A DNA stretch of 64,000 nucleotides from positions 5,022,001 to 5,086,000 of the forward strand of contig OZ231128.1 in assembly GCA_965153355.1 (NCBI GenBank), written 5' to 3'. Positions 48,000 to 62,049 of the stretch are shown here, one piece after another (position 1 is the stretch's first letter; the number at the start of each line of letters is the position of its first letter). The notes under the pieces are model-generated. The model was given only the letters and a program-made list of their open reading frames with translations. It did not search any database and was not told the DNA's origin. Source of the stretch: Flaccisagitta enflata. Lineage: Eukaryota; Chaetognatha; Sagittoidea; Aphragmophora. The position numbers and the translations under genes are program-made.

Positions 48000-48090
48000 G
48001 GCTCCTGCCCAGACACCCTAGTGACCTTCTCCAGCACTGCTCCTGCCCACCCACACGCAACTAGGGAAGCCGTGTACCCGGTCTTATTTT
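48000..48090 (-). mobile_element. Hairpin-ended GGAC element, partial 5' piece
   Basis: Minus strand: AAGACCGGGTACACGGCTTC, TTGCGTGTGGGTGGGCAGGA. The 3' half is missing. Confidence 0.5.
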
Positions 48091-48249
48091 CTACACTAAA
48101 CTGCAAAATGCGCTTTTTCCACGCATGTTGGAGAATGGAGATGCATGTAACAGAATTCATTTTATACGCTCATTCTTTAACTCTCTCATTTATTCATTCT
48201 TTCATTCTTCCATAGGTTCATTGTTTCTCTCTTACGGTAGTTCATCAAC

Positions 48250-48497
48250 TTTTTAGTTGCGGACACGCAACTCTATATGAGGCTTTGTCCGTCCGTTGGT
48301 CCGTTGGTCCGTTGGTCCGTCGGTCCGTTGGTCCGTCCATGGTGATCTAGCTGAAAAATGGCGAAACAAGTGTTTTAAACACTTTTTGTGCATGTTCGTG
48401 TGTGGGAGGTATGTGGGTTGGGGGTTTGGGTGTGGATGGGGGTTGATTACCCCTGCCCACCCATCCGCAACGACATTGTGACCCCGTGTCACTTGTT
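48250..48497 (-). mobile_element. Hairpin-ended GGAC element, subfamily 2, copy J
   Basis: Minus-strand start AACAAGTGACACGGGGTC and GGAC/GGACCAAC tract; end hairpin GTTGCGTGTCCGCAAC then TAAAAAG. Confidence 0.75.
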
Positions 48498-48744
48498 ACC
48501 GACTGAAACCGTATCGTCCTTCGGCTTTCCATTCATTCACGTGACATTCAGTTGTCCTTGCTAGACAAACAGCGTGCACAGTGCACACGACTAAAAACTC
48601 GTCAATTTGATCACCAATTTTATGCAGATTGGTCCATCCAAAGCCGCATAATAATCAATATTGAAATTTGTAAAAAATGTCAAAATTGACATTGAAATCA
48701 AAGCTGCATTTTGACCTTCATACCCTTCCATCTTTGAAATGCTC

Positions 48745-48841
48745 TCAAATGTGACGGACGGACCGACCAACCGACGGACGGACGGACGGACGGACGGATG
48801 GACGGACGGACAAAGCGGGGTGTAGAGTCGCGTGCACAGCG
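48745..48841 (+). mobile_element. Hairpin-ended GGAC element, 3' fragment
   Basis: GTGACGGACGGACCGACC tract, ACAAAGCGGGGTGTAGAGTC, then a degraded hairpin. Confidence 0.5.
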
Positions 48842-48926
48842 TGCTGCACTCAGGAATGCGTATACCCTTGGCCCTATATAGTATATACGGCGTATATCGC
48901 TAGAGCAGTTTGTATTTTCTATATTG

Positions 48927-49480
48927 GCTCTCCAAGCCTTAATTCTGCCCTCCAGCTCTCAAATATGCCTTCAGTTGCCTTAATCAGGCCTGAAATACGC
49001 CCCCCTCAGGATGTCTGGAAATTCCCCCTGTGTTCTACAGGACATCAGCCTTTTGGGGCCGCTGCCCTGCTCTCACTCCACTTCTTTTCTGGATATCTCC
49101 AAGCAGGGCATGGGGTACCACTGACCATGCGCGATCCTTGGATGACTAGTTTGTTTTGTTTCGTGCGCGAGTGTCAATATTTTCAGAATATATCGGTAAA
49201 GAGACCGTATTTTTTGGTCGAGTTTTCATTTTGTCTTTTTTGGGCAGCGGCTTGGAAGGGGTCGATGACATTTGCTTCCACACAGGGGAATTTTCTCCTT
49301 CTTCTTCTCCTTTTCCTACTTCTTCTTTGTACCCTCCCCCCCACCTACAGGCCCATATCTCAGCCTCGAGGCCCATATCCCAGCCTCAAGACCCAAATAC
49401 AAATCATGATGCCCTAATCCCAACCTCAGGGCCCAAATCCTATCTTAAGGCCAAACTCCCATCTTCAAGGCCTAAATCCC
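48927..49480. repeat. GGGCAGCGG family copy, near duplicate of 3.5-4.0 kb
   Basis: Shares with 3,535-3,990 the stretch GATCCTTGGATGACTAGTTT, TTTCGTGCGCGAGTGTCAAT, AGAATATATCGGTAAAGAGA and flanking sequence, with only scattered differences. Confidence 0.75.
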
Positions 49481-49489
49481 AGCCTTGAG

Positions 49490-49700
49490 GGATTTGGGCC
49501 TCAAGACTGGGATTTGGGCCTGGAGGCTGGGATATGGGCCTCGAAGCTGAGATATGGGCCTGGAGGTTGGGGGAGGGGGGACGGAGGATAAGGAGGAGGA
49601 GAAGGAGGAGGAGCCCTGCTCCCACCCTCAATTACAATCATGACCCACCTAAGCAGGGCACGGGTACCGCTGACCACCTAACGCTTTTGCGACTATTTTT
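49490..49700. repeat. GGGCAGCGG family, right-hand segment
   Basis: Inverted CTCAAGACTGGGATTTGGGC units and GGGTACCGCTGACCACCTAA then CGCTTTTGCGACTATTTTTG. 49,700-49,916 holds no gene. Confidence 0.6.
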
Positions 49701-49916
49701 GTCTTTGGCAGGGTTGAATAACTGTAATTAACATCAGTGGCAAAACATATGGTCTGCATAGTGTATATGTCACCGATCACTTTGCATGTATTTTTCGAGA
49801 AAAAATGTGGGTTTTGGGGTTGGAAGATGTTAAAAGTTACTTAATATATCAAAATATGCTTTCATGAAGACTGTCATTTGATGCACCAGTCTGTATGTGT
49901 TTGAGCACTTGACTTA

Positions 49917-50187
49917 GGGGGCGTTTCTAGTCAAAGAGGATCGCGTTTTGAAATGGCCACTCGGTCGCTTGCTACGTTCGTTCGCTCGCACCGCTCACTC
50001 CGCTCACTCGCTCCGCAGTGCTCCGCTTTGCTACGCTCGCTTCGCTCGCTCGCTCCGTTCACGGGCTCACTCACTCACTTCGCTCACTCCCTCGTGAGAC
50101 AGTTAAAAATCTTGAATATGTGTTGAAGCTGTTATCGCGTTTCACGGGAGGGAACGCGTTTTTGGTCTTCACTAGAAACACGCCCTC
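49917..50187. mobile_element. CGCTCACT-rich MITE
   Basis: Best-preserved copy: AGGGGGCGTTTCTAGTCAAA at the left and TTCACTAGAAACACGCCCTC at the right, interior of CTCGCTCCG/CACTCGCTC units. Confidence 0.8.
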
Positions 50188-50254
50188 AGAGGTGAGATAA
50201 AAGACCAGCATTCCTGTGGCTTTTCTTGAAACATAGTGCTTTGGCGACGGCAGC

Positions 50255-50460
50255 ATTTGCTACTTTTTTGGGCAATGGCCCCGAAGTGGCCGATGACCTA
50301 TGCTTTCACACATGGGGAAATTTCTCCTTCTCCCTCTTCTCCTTCTTCTTCTCCTTCTATGTTCCCCCACCCCCCCCCCCCCAGGCCACAAGACCCAAAT
50401 CCCAGCCTGGAGGCCCATACCGCTGACCATCTAAGTTTGTAACGCTTTTGCGACTTTTTA
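50255..50460. repeat. GGGCAGCGG family, short copy
   Basis: TTTTTTGGGCAATGGCCCC, GACCTATGCTTTCACACATG, a poly(C) run and ACCGCTGACCATCTAAG. 50,460-50,960 holds no gene. Confidence 0.6.
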
Positions 50461-50964
50461 GGATTTTATGAATATTGAATTCGCCGCCGAGAAATATCCC
50501 CAATCTAAATATTTTTTTTTCTTATTTCCTTTATGTTTTTCTCCGAGATTTTTTTCTCTCATAAAACTGCGATTCAAAATAGATCAAAAAGAAAACACCA
50601 GCTGAAAGGTTTTTTTTTTGGAATTGCAAAACCTCCCAAAACCCACTCAACCTATTTCTTTAATCAAGAACTTTGATAGAAAACTTCCGCACAGACAATC
50701 ATGAGAGATAGGGACAAGTGCAGTGGAACATGGTCAGCAAAGACAATCATCAGGGATAGTGACAAAGGGAACATGGTCAGCAAAGGGATAGGGATAAAAG
50801 TGGAACAACGTCAGCTAATCTTTACCCTGTGATGATATTTGTGGATCTGAAGGTGCGTGGGTGGCCGTTTGCGCACCTAAAAAAGTAAAAAAGTGGACTT
50901 CTCTAAACTTAGACAAATTCGTTTGTTTTTATCTCTCTTTTTTTAGAGAGGTGTGGTTATGTTT

Positions 50965-51123
50965 AACAAGGCCGGATACACGGCCACCAGTTGCGGACGG
51001 TTGAGCAGGGGCAGAAATGCGCGTTTTCCCATTTTTCGACTCGATCATTACGGACCAACAGACGGACGGACGGACGGACGGACGGACAAAGCCTCTTATA
51101 GAGTCGCGTGTCCGTAACTAAAA
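50965..51123 (+). mobile_element. Hairpin-ended GGAC element, copy G
   Basis: AACAAGGCCGGATACACGGC at the start, (GGAC)n at 51,062-51,090, end hairpin GTCGCGTGTCCGTAAC (one mismatch) then TAAAA. Confidence 0.75.
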
Positions 51124-51174
51124 TGAGAATTTCACATTACATGATTTTCTATTCGGTCCGCGGTGTGTGTAGGG

Positions 51175-51386
51175 AACAAGGCCGGATACACGGCTACCTC
51201 AGTCGCGTGCAGGTGGGCAGGGGCAGTACTTGAGTTACTAAAGCATTTGGCAAGAAGCAGTGAGGCCAAAGACCGCAAAAACATAAAAAAAGTCTAATGG
51301 GGACCGACCAACCGACAGACCGACCAACCGACCGACCGACGGACGGACAAAGCGGGGTATAGAGTCGCGTAGCACGCGACTAAAAA
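51175..51386 (+). mobile_element. Hairpin-ended GGAC element, copy H
   Basis: AACAAGGCCGGATACACGGC, GGTGGGCAGGGGC, CCAACCGACCGACCGACGG tract, end GTCGCGTAGCACGCGAC then TAAAAA. A minus-strand fragment of the same family follows at about 51,458-51,525. Confidence 0.8.
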
Positions 51387-51539
51387 TTTTCCAACGAAAA
51401 TCCCTGTAATGAAAATTCACACAAAAGATATCAACTTCTATAATTCATTCTTTTTACTCGCGTGCTACGCGACACTTCACCTCACTTAATCTGTCTGTCA
51501 GTCGGTCAGTCGGTACGTCGGTCCATCATGTAGCAAAAG

Positions 51540-52370
51540 AACTCTTTTCATCTCTTTTTTCATTTCTGACTGTCTGCAAGGCATTTTAATTGTCTTTTGT
51601 TCATTCTATTGCATATTCCTAATTTTTGTCAGCTTTGTTCAAAATTTCTGGGGCCTACGACGTTGTTCTCATGAATACATCAATCCATACATTTGCTCTA
51701 AAAAAACTGCTAAAAATGATTAAAGACAATTGAAGTTCATCATGAGTATTCATGACGATTTCTAACTGTATTTGAAAAGGGGAAATATCATTCTTTATTC
51801 CCCTCTGCCCAAAATTCTATTCGAATTGTGAATATAATGAATAATTTCGTGTTATGAAAAATTTTCGCTGTGGGAGAAATATCAATCGAAGGCTTAGCAA
51901 GAAAGAAATATTCCCATATTTTGGAGAAAAAGAAAAAAAAGTGAATTTTTACTGCATAGAAAACGCCACCAAAACTGCGCTGGGAAGAATTAGAACTAAC
52001 CAACCAAGAAATGCAACGATGGGATGGATATGTTTAAGATGAACCTTTCCTTTCAAAGATACTCCTATTAAATGTATAGATTATTTCAAAATAATGCCAT
52101 ACCGTTTTTCAATGTCCAAATGTGATAATGCTTTGCTTTATCTTATTCAGTGATATAAAATTCATCATCTTGATTAGTTTTTGGCTTCCAAAATTTGTGC
52201 GGCAACAGCAATTGATCAAATGGCATCGATCAAATAACCAGAAAAATACAAGACTCAGTGTCAACGAAAATCAGGGTCCGACAAATTTCACCCAGTTCCT
52301 GCCTATAAAATTTGCGTATGATTTTCTTATTCTGTGATAAAAGAAGATTGGTAAAAGAATGAATCCTAGG
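51540..52370. other. No gene recognised
   Basis: AT-rich; short open frames only, without recognisable motifs. Confidence 0.6.
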
Positions 52371-52374
52371 CAAT

Positions 52375-52660
52375 TTTGCTTTTTGGGCAGCGGCCCCAGA
52401 GCCTTGAGGCTAGGATTTGGGCCTTTGGGATAGGATTTGGGCCACAGGACTGGGATTTGAGTCTTGGGGCTAGAATTTGAGCCTCGAAGCTGGGGGGCGG
52501 GGTGGAAGGAGGAGGAGAAGGAGGCGAATGAGAAAATTCCCCATATGTGTGAGAGCATAGGTCATCGACCCCTTCGGGGCCGCTGCCCTGCTTCCCCTAA
52601 AACTTACTAGGGCAGGGCACGGGTACCGCTGACCATCTAACGCTTTTGCGACTATTTTCT
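52375..52660. repeat. GGGCAGCGG family, compact complete copy
   Basis: TTTTTGGGCAGCGGCCCC at the left, GGATTTGGGCC units, then CCCCTTCGGGGCCGCTGCCC and GGGTACCGCTGACCATCTAA then CGCTTTTGCGACTATTTT. The facing GGGCAGCGGCCCC and GGGGCCGCTGCCC motifs show the foldback layout clearly. Confidence 0.65.
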
Positions 52661-52872
52661 ATGACCTTGTTTTTTCTCTTCTTTTACTTCTCTCCTGCTT
52701 ACTAAGTAGCTAGTTGCCGTGGGGCAATGCTCCCGTGCTCATCAAAACAAGACAGTGGAGTGACTTGCACTCATTAAAACCCACCGACTGGAAAATCTGG
52801 AAAATGCAGTGGAGGAGGTTCAGTTGCCTCCACATGAATGTTTAATCGGAGGCTGAGAGAAAACGAAAAAGA

Positions 52873-53834
<962 letters not shown>

Positions 53835-53839
53835 TGCAA

Positions 53840-54900
53840 AGATTGAAACGTATGAATTAACGTCTCTCATAAAACAGCCTCCAGGCGTTAATTCTAGGCG
53901 ATGGGCTTTCAATTTTGGCAATAAGAGAGCATTTGCCAGTGCGAGAGCAAATGTCATTGAAAACGAATCTGTCAGTGAGACAGTGAGCAAGATTTTGTCA
54001 GTGAAAGAGCATTTACTATCTTAGCAATTAAAAGGTTTCCACACATCTTAATCAATTACTCCTAAATGATTCTATCTATTTTGACATAATTGGTAACAAA
54101 ATCAAAGCCCTTCAAATTTCTAAGCAAGCTGTGCAAACCAAATCTGTCTAGCTCAATTGGTTCACAAATTATTTTACTTCAAATGGAATTTTTCTTTTTA
54201 GAGAATTCCTTACTTGACTTTCTTTAAGGTAATTTTTTCATGCAGTCAATCAATACTTATTTGTTTTTTGATGGATCAAGGAAAAATTGGTGCTTAAAAA
54301 GTTGAGTTTTTAAAACTGCATCTATTCTTTTTTTGTGCAATTAGTCCAGCAATTAAAAATCAATTGTCATTCAAAAATAAAAAAGGCAAAAATACTCTGC
54401 CGCAAAACATGACTGGAACAGTATCACTCTAGAGTGCCTCCAAAGTTCTGCAAATCACTTTCACAGCAAATAATGACTGTAATCAGGTCAGAGGTACAAG
54501 GTATCAAGTAGTGATATCAGATATATGTTGTTTAATTGATTTAAAGTTTGTTTAAAGTTTAATGTTTCTTATTGAATAATTGTATGAGTTTTACATAGGA
54601 TGAATTGTTGCACACATCACATACTGTGCAAACCTTTTTATTTCCAAGATAGTACCAATGGGAGAGATTTAACCCGTGAAGAAGATCATGACAATGAAAG
54701 GGAGAGCAAATGCCAGTGACAAAGCGTTTTCGCTACAAACAGGCTTTAGGTATATTTCAGAAAGATGCAAAATTCCATTAGGGAAAAGGAACGAGGTGCT
54801 TCTAAGATTTCTGTGGTAAACAATAGAATTGACACAGGGATGAAAAAAAGAGGAGAAACATTACTCAAAATGATAGGAGTGCTTGTGTGTAAGCGTGCGC
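53840..54900. other. No gene recognised
   Basis: AT-rich with weak GAGAGCAAATG repeats at 53,925-54,015 and 54,690-54,730. Confidence 0.6.
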
Positions 54901-54920
54901 GCTCGTGTGTGTGTGTGTGT

Positions 54921-55402
54921 GTTTGGTTTGGTTTGGTTTGGTTTAATGCTCAAAAGTGCAAATGTACACCTCTACAACAGTTGCAAATGAGCTGTACAAT
55001 ATATCATTGCACAGGGTCCCTTAATCACAGTAATAATAAATAGGATCACATTCATAACACAAGGCAACCAGATCTAAAATAAATAGTAGACGCGAGGCAA
55101 AAAGATCATTATTCGGGTTTCAGGTAACGGAATATACATTATCAAGTGTCTCTTTTCATTCTACCATTGGCAAATTTCGTCTCCCATACTTTTTCAATTT
55201 CATCGACTATGTTATTTACAACATCAATATTACCACCGTAAACATCTCGAAAATTGAGATTACCGCGGTTGCTATCTCGGACGGCCCATTTTTTACAATT
55301 GTTCAATCTATGGCTCTCGTCATCAAGAATCTGACAATCTTTACATATTTCCGAAATAGTTCCCTTCATATTCTTTCCGCATTCAAGCATACAATTCTGT
55401 GA
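54921..55402 (-). mobile_element. Non-LTR retrotransposon 3' end (reverse-transcriptase C terminus)
   Basis: On the minus strand, NCMLECGKNMKGTISEICKD, CQILDDESHRLNNCKKW, then VVNNIVDEIEKVWETKF and a stop at 55,142. C-x2-C-x7-H-x4-C is the Cys/His motif that follows the reverse transcriptase in many LINEs. A 3' region of about 190 bp ends in an (AAACC)n tail at 54,921-54,946, typical of elements with short-repeat tails. It is 5'-truncated at the (TG)n next to it. Confidence 0.6.
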
Positions 55403-55423
55403 CAAGAATATCGTGCGTGTTCT

Positions 55424-55555
<132 letters not shown>

Positions 55556-55628
55556 ATAGAAAGTAAGTGTTGCAGAAACAATCGTCTCCAAGGAACGGTA
55601 AAACGCCATAGAAGAATAGGACCTAGAA

Positions 55629-55629
<1 letters not shown>

Positions 55630-55708
<79 letters not shown>
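55630..55708. repeat. (TC)n microsatellite
   Basis: About 39 TC units. Confidence 0.95.
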
Positions 55709-55712
<4 letters not shown>

Positions 55713-55919
55713 ATTCCCATTCTTCAGGGGTGTATATAATTTAGTTGCCTTTAATGTCTCTCTTCCCTGACTTTTATTTCATTTTCAAGATACTTGATTC
55801 CCTGCTTTAACAGTGACCCGTATTTTAGCCATTTAGGCATACGCAAAACATGTGATGGTTATCTAATATCTAATCCTAATGGGGAGGGGGGGGGGAGAAA
55901 TAAATCATATACTTCCCTG

Positions 55920-55944
55920 CTTTTTTTTTTTCTTTCTTTCTTTC

Positions 55945-55975
<31 letters not shown>

Positions 55976-55978
55976 TTT

Positions 55979-56026
<48 letters not shown>

Positions 56027-56036
56027 TTTTTCTTCG
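55920..56036. repeat. (CTTT)n microsatellite
   Basis: TTTC tetramers with two interruptions. Confidence 0.95.
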
Positions 56037-56247
56037 CTTTTCTTGTCTACTGAAATGGATTGAAATATACGAAACAAACCCAACTGTGTAGTCCTATTTT
56101 CGATCATTGACTACGTCACAAGTCTTAACTCAGTAAGTCGACAGTGTTTGTTTTTGTTTTGTTTTTGTCCTTCTCCATTTGAAAACCGAAAACTATTTTT
56201 CAGTCAGTCGGTCTCTCTGAACTTTGGAGAGACAGTGGCAAAGAGGA

Positions 56248-56392
<145 letters not shown>

Positions 56393-56531
56393 AAAGAAAA
56401 ATAGCGCCTTCGCCGAATCTCCAAAGAATGATTATCGACGTTGAAAAGTTTCTTGTTTTGCTTTTCCCATTCATATCATCAACAAGGTCGCTTTTTTATC
56501 AACCAACTTTTATGTATGCTGTATGCTGTAT

Positions 56532-58227
56532 CATAGATGTAACGAACTATTGATTTTAAAAATCGACCAGGTCGAACGAATCATGGTCAAACCCCTCCCA
56601 AAAATCGACCCAAAATCGACCATAGGTCAATCTTTTTGCCAGTCAGAGGTGCCGATTATGTGTAGCATGGTAGCAATGATACGCGGCAGACAAACGCCAA
56701 AGTGCGGTAGATCACATGTGGGGGGGAAGAAGGAATGAAGAAAGAAAACCGCCAAATGCCAGATTTCGCGAAACTGTTGGCCTCTCTGGTTGTCTCGGTG
56801 GATGAAAAACTCATTTGCATATTGCAGTTAAAAGTTTAGTACACGCTTATTTATGTTCTTAAGACAAAAATTAAGCCGCTCTCAGAGTCAACTATTTCTT
56901 TATTTTTTGAGCGAGTAAAGGTCCGACAATTTTATGATAACAATGCAAAAAGGCAATACAAATAAAGAAGAGTTGACTTTCAAATAGAATTGCATTTTCT
57001 TCAAGGGAATGTACATACTGAAAAATCACTCCAATTTTTTGAAATGGATCTCTTTGCTCCCTCTTCAGGAGATGCTACGCCGCCCAGTGCCGAATGCGGC
57101 ATGTCTCGCCGCCCATTGCAGACGTATTGGCTGCGGTCGCCGCATGCATCTGTAAATGTCTTGGTTCTGGAACCGAAGCCTGTGGCACAGTTATGTCAAA
57201 GTAGCCATGGCATAGACCGAGATTTCGCTGATAAGGGTTACATATTGAGCACTTTGGGTGTAGCTGCGGTAGCTCGTGCTGAATAGCTGCGGTAGCTCGT
57301 ACTGAGTTTCCCTTGCTACGCAGCAACTTCACAAAATCGGCACCTCTGTTGCCAGTTAGCCCTTTTACCATGTGAAATATCATTTACAATCACAGTAACA
57401 TGTTTCAGAAGCCACTCTATATCAACAGATAAGTTATCCACATTGTAGCCACTCATTAATATGAAAAAAGAAATAAGAGCCAGCTTATCAGGAGTGACAA
57501 GCTTTTGTAGTTGAATTTTGTTTCAGAGCCTGGGTTCCGCGATTTTATCTGTACTTTTATACTTAACTGTGCTGAATAAAAAAAGCGAACACTTTGTTTT
57601 GCTTATTTCTTCTTAACTATGGGCCTGAACCATAGACAATCCATGACCGTTTGAAAGTCTTGTAAAAAATCTTCTTAATGGGATGTTGCTGGTCATTGTA
57701 GCTCTATTTGTTTAGAAATGGCAAAGGTTTGAAGCAAAAAATCGCTGATTGAAAAAATGGCTAATTTCAATTTTCTTCCAATGAGGAATTCTAGTCACTC
57801 GGTTTTTGTCAATGATGCAGCTCAGGATCGTCTGAGCTACTTGTTATATTGAGCAAATAAAAGAGCTTCAGATTTTCTTTAAAATGGCGCCAAAAACAAA
57901 TTTTTAACTCAATGCGTTTCATTTCTATGCTAACCAATGAAAATCACAGTGAATATCCAATTTTTTGACTACCTGTCTTCATCCTAAAGCCTAATCATTG
58001 CTTGGATGTGAAACCCTCCCCAAGAATTCAATTTTACGAGCTTTTTTTATCCTTCTAACTCAAATTTTAATCAGTCTCATCATCAAATCAAGCCTATGCT
58101 AGCCAGAGAAAAAAAACACAAAAAATCGACCCGATTCATTTGTGTTTTGGTGACTCAGGAAGATTGTTTACAAACATTGAAAATCGACCCGATCAATCGA
58201 CCAGTCGATTAGTTCGTGACACCTCTG
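56532..58227. mobile_element. hAT-like element, 1.7 kb, non-autonomous
   Basis: The right end, read inward, is CAGAGGTGTCACGAACTAAT; the left is the decayed CATAGATGTAACGAACTATT. Both continue into ATCGACC/GGTCGA words. CAGAGGTG-type ends are typical of hAT transposons. Flanks show an 8-bp target duplication TGCTGTAT (56,524-56,531 and 58,228-58,235), the hAT length, although the site sits in a short TGCTGTA repeat. The interior has a GC-richer patch (57,050-57,390) with a 100-codon minus-strand frame lacking recognisable transposase motifs. Confidence 0.6.
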
Positions 58228-58235
58228 TGCTGTAT

Positions 58236-59100
58236 GCTGTATGCTGTATGCTCTCCTACCAACAAACTTTGCTGTATGCGATCTGTTTGCTACTGAAATA
58301 GCAACAGAAACCGTTGCTCACAATGACCATTTTCCACTTGTTTTTCAAGAAATAACAAATCTTAAAAAGTGATGGATCCTTAATGATAGGTTTGATTTCA
58401 ATTCATTTTGACTTCATCGGAGTAACTACTAAACTAGCAACTGGTAACAAAGTTCCTTTCGATTCATTGGTATAGTCTGTTCTGTTTTATTTGCGATTGT
58501 ATTGTAACAATAACAATAACATCGAGCGTTGGTGAATATCAGGTAAGCAGTTCGCTTCTTTAATGATTTATATGTGCTCAGTTATTTTAGATTGTCCACG
58601 ATCTACAGAGGCAATGATACTGTAGTGAGAGGGGAAGTCAAAATCGCTAGCACCCCTACCTGCAGCTTAGATGTTCACTGCCACACAGGCACTAGAAGTG
58701 GTGGCCAGTAGCTTATCCAAGTAGTTATCCCGCCATCGAGGCGATTTCTTACATTCAACCTAGTTTTCGAGGTACAGACCTTTTAAGGGTGCAGATCAGC
58801 TTTTTTCAGAAGTATTGGTCTTATTGGATTTGGCCCTTTTATGACAAATATTTCTGGAATTAAATGGTAATTTACAAAGCGCTTCGATGACGGGAGTTGT
58901 GTTGGGATTATTTTTTGACTGATACCCTTTGCCCTTGTCTCATTGTCCATCTGAGCTGTGGGTAAGGGTGCAAGCGATTTTGCTGCCCCTCTCATTGTAT
59001 TATCTTTGCCTTTAGATCTGTGTTGTGAATACCCGTAGATAAATGGTCGGTCAATGTTTGCATCTTGTAAGAACTATGTTCTAAGCGCGTTTGTATAAAA
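58236..59100. other. No gene recognised
   Basis: Mixed composition, short open frames only. Confidence 0.6.
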
Positions 59101-59104
59101 TAAA

Positions 59105-59515
59105 AGAAACCGGTCGCCCAAGGATGGATAATTTGAGGGTCGTGAGGGCTGTTTGGAGGCTTGAGAGGCTGATTTGAAAATCAAAGGGTCTGAGGCGGCT
59201 TAAGAAGGATGATTTGAGGCTCAAGGCTGGAGAGGGATAAATTGGTGCTTGTGAGGACATATTTGAGAATTGGGTGAGCTAATTGGGGACCCAAGAAGTA
59301 AAATTTTAGGCCTGAGAGGGCCAATTTGAGGACCGAGAGGTCTGATTAGAGGTCTGGGAGGGCTGATTGGAGGCTAGAGAGGGCTTTGATAAGCACAGGG
59401 CTGGGGGAGGGACGTATAAATAGACGTTCAAACGGATGTACTAATCAATGAACGAAAGTCCCCTTGTGTTTTACAGGTCTTCCTTCCCTTACGGGCCGTT
59501 CCCCAAAAATGAATA
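59105..59515. repeat. GGGCAGCGG family copy, diverged
   Basis: GAGGGCTGATTGGAGGC-type 28-bp units, TCCCCTTGTGTTTTACAGGT, and GGGCCGTTCCCCAAAAA at the right. Confidence 0.5.
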
Positions 59516-59694
59516 AAAATGAATGAAATCAATCATGGAAGCATAACATTATTTCACATGAAGTGACAAGAGCAGAATACTCATGATTAATGTTTTGACA
59601 CGAAACTTCCCCGTCTGTAGAATTTGCCACATTTGTTTTCCTTCATTCTCTATCCCTGCGTTTCCCGATATATAATTTCATGTCACCTCTCTCC

Positions 59695-59945
<251 letters not shown>

Positions 59946-60532
59946 CCATGGACCCGCCAACCAAGTTTCGACAAGAATGGAATCAGGCCGACTAAACAGA
60001 GAAACGGACGAGCCAACCGACCGCCCTAAATGTAACGTCGTATCCTGAGTAATTTGGAATCGTTCCATTGAGGAGGTCCTCGTAGAAGATGGCTATGAGC
60101 CAACATTAGACTTGAGATGGTAGAAGACATTCTTCACAAGGTTGTAGGATGTCGTGCCGCAACTGTCCTGCCATGTATCTGGCCTTGTACAATGTCATCT
60201 CTGTAGCAAAATTATAGGTGTAAGAATAGTTGTCTACATAGTTTAACTGTTATGTGAGACATACTTCAAATATAAAGACACTGCTTTAAATGAGTTCACT
60301 TTTCGCGAAATACTCCCAGAAAGTCATGCTATGGGATGGCAAGGGCGGGAATCGCGATGTTACACTGTTACACTGAGTTAAGAGATAGAGAATAGTCATC
60401 AGTCTTTGGATGAGACGGCTTAGCGCATCTGGGAAAAGATTTGCCCTCATTTTGCCTCTTGTACTTCGTCGAGCGTGAGGCCCCAAAGATCCAATTTTGG
60501 GCTCCACCGTTTTCTATGGTGAAGCGATAGTG

Positions 60533-60636
<104 letters not shown>

Positions 60637-60711
60637 TATTTGTCACTCTCTCTCTCTATCTCTCCGCTTGAAGCCATCGCTAGGCAAGGTTACAACCCAC
60701 ACATTGTCATT

Positions 60712-60812
<101 letters not shown>

Positions 60813-61227
60813 TTCGTTGCACGTGTCGAAGACGAAAGCGCGAATATTCACGCGAACGCCGTCTTCATTTCGGCCCTGTTGACCTCGTCTCTCTTGCCCT
60901 TTTACACCCCAATTCACTGTCTGGCCACGGGCGTGCGTTCTGTGGTCACATTCTCGCATTTCCGATCTCGGCACTTGGTTTTGGCTAGTTTGCCCAGAAA
61001 AGAAAAGTCCGGTTACAATAAACGGTTGGGCTAGGGACCTAAGGTGATAGCTCGATAGGGCAGTCATGAAATTTCGCTTGTGAATCAGACGTGCGGTCAG
61101 ACCGACTAAGTGGAGAGACATTCGGATGGACAATTGATAACGGACAGTCGGTAAATCAATATCACGAAGTTCTTTTTTCATTCAGTCATGAACGAGGGAT
61201 TTTTTTCTGAACAATCACTGACCTGTT

Positions 61228-61345
61228 TTTTTAGATGCGTCCTCGCATCTCTATAAGAGGGTTTGTCCGTCCGTCCGTCGGTCGGTCGGTCCGTCCGTCG
61301 GTCGGTCCGTCCGTCCGTCGGTCCGTCCGTCGGTCCGTTACGCCT
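61228..61345 (-). mobile_element. Hairpin-ended GGAC element, subfamily 3 fragment
   Basis: On the minus strand a GGAC/CGAC tract is followed by CCTCTTATAGAGATGCGAGG and ACGCATCTAAAAAA. The end hairpin is AGATGCG/CGCATCT. Confidence 0.6.
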
Positions 61346-61734
61346 GTGCTAAAACCGCGGTTATCGGCCTTTTTCGGCCACGACGAGATCCTACACTGAA
61401 TCTACTGCGAGACAAACATGATTTGAGAGCCTCCATTACTAATCTTGTCGTTCCATCTGTCTGTTTGTCCATCTGTCAATCCTTATGTGTCACATGATCA
61501 ATATACGCAAGGACACAGTCTGGACGCATCGTTGCCAGTTCGGGCTTGTTTTTTCATGCATTAGAGCTGAACTGTCGACAAAGTCACTGATTATATCAGC
61601 AAAGCCTACGCCCTTTGGGCTCTTTCAAATGAAGACTACCGATGCCACTATGTACACTGTCAGTCTGTCACTGGCGTTGCTATTGCCACTACATCGTCGT
61701 CAACGTCAGTGACACCCCCACTTTTATTACCACA

Positions 61735-61985
61735 CCATCACGACTTCCATCACGACTTCCATCACGACTTCCATCACGACTTCCATCGCCATTCATGCCA
61801 TTATCAATCAAGGTCGTTCCAAAGCGGTCATTATCATCGCCTTAAAAGCCTTAAAAGCCATTTTTCGAGCCATCATTTCTATCTCACTTTTGAAAAGTCG
61901 TCATCGATGGAATGCCGGATGCCGGATGTCGGATGCCGGATGCCGGATGCCGGATGCCGGATGCCGGATGCCGGATGCCGGATGT
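61735..61985. repeat. 15-bp (CATCACGACTTC) and 7-bp (GATGCCG) tandem repeats
   Basis: TCACGACTTCCA units at 61,738-61,790; GATGCCG units at 61,913-61,984. Confidence 0.9.
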
Positions 61986-62049
61986 CGCTTGAATCGGTTT
62001 TACGGACGTGGCCTGACGAGATTCAATCTCAACTGCGAAACTGAGCTGT

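Noticed and set aside
57075-57383. 102-codon minus-strand frame as a host gene
   Set aside because: It sits inside the hAT-like element, has a local 16-bp duplication and no recognisable domain.
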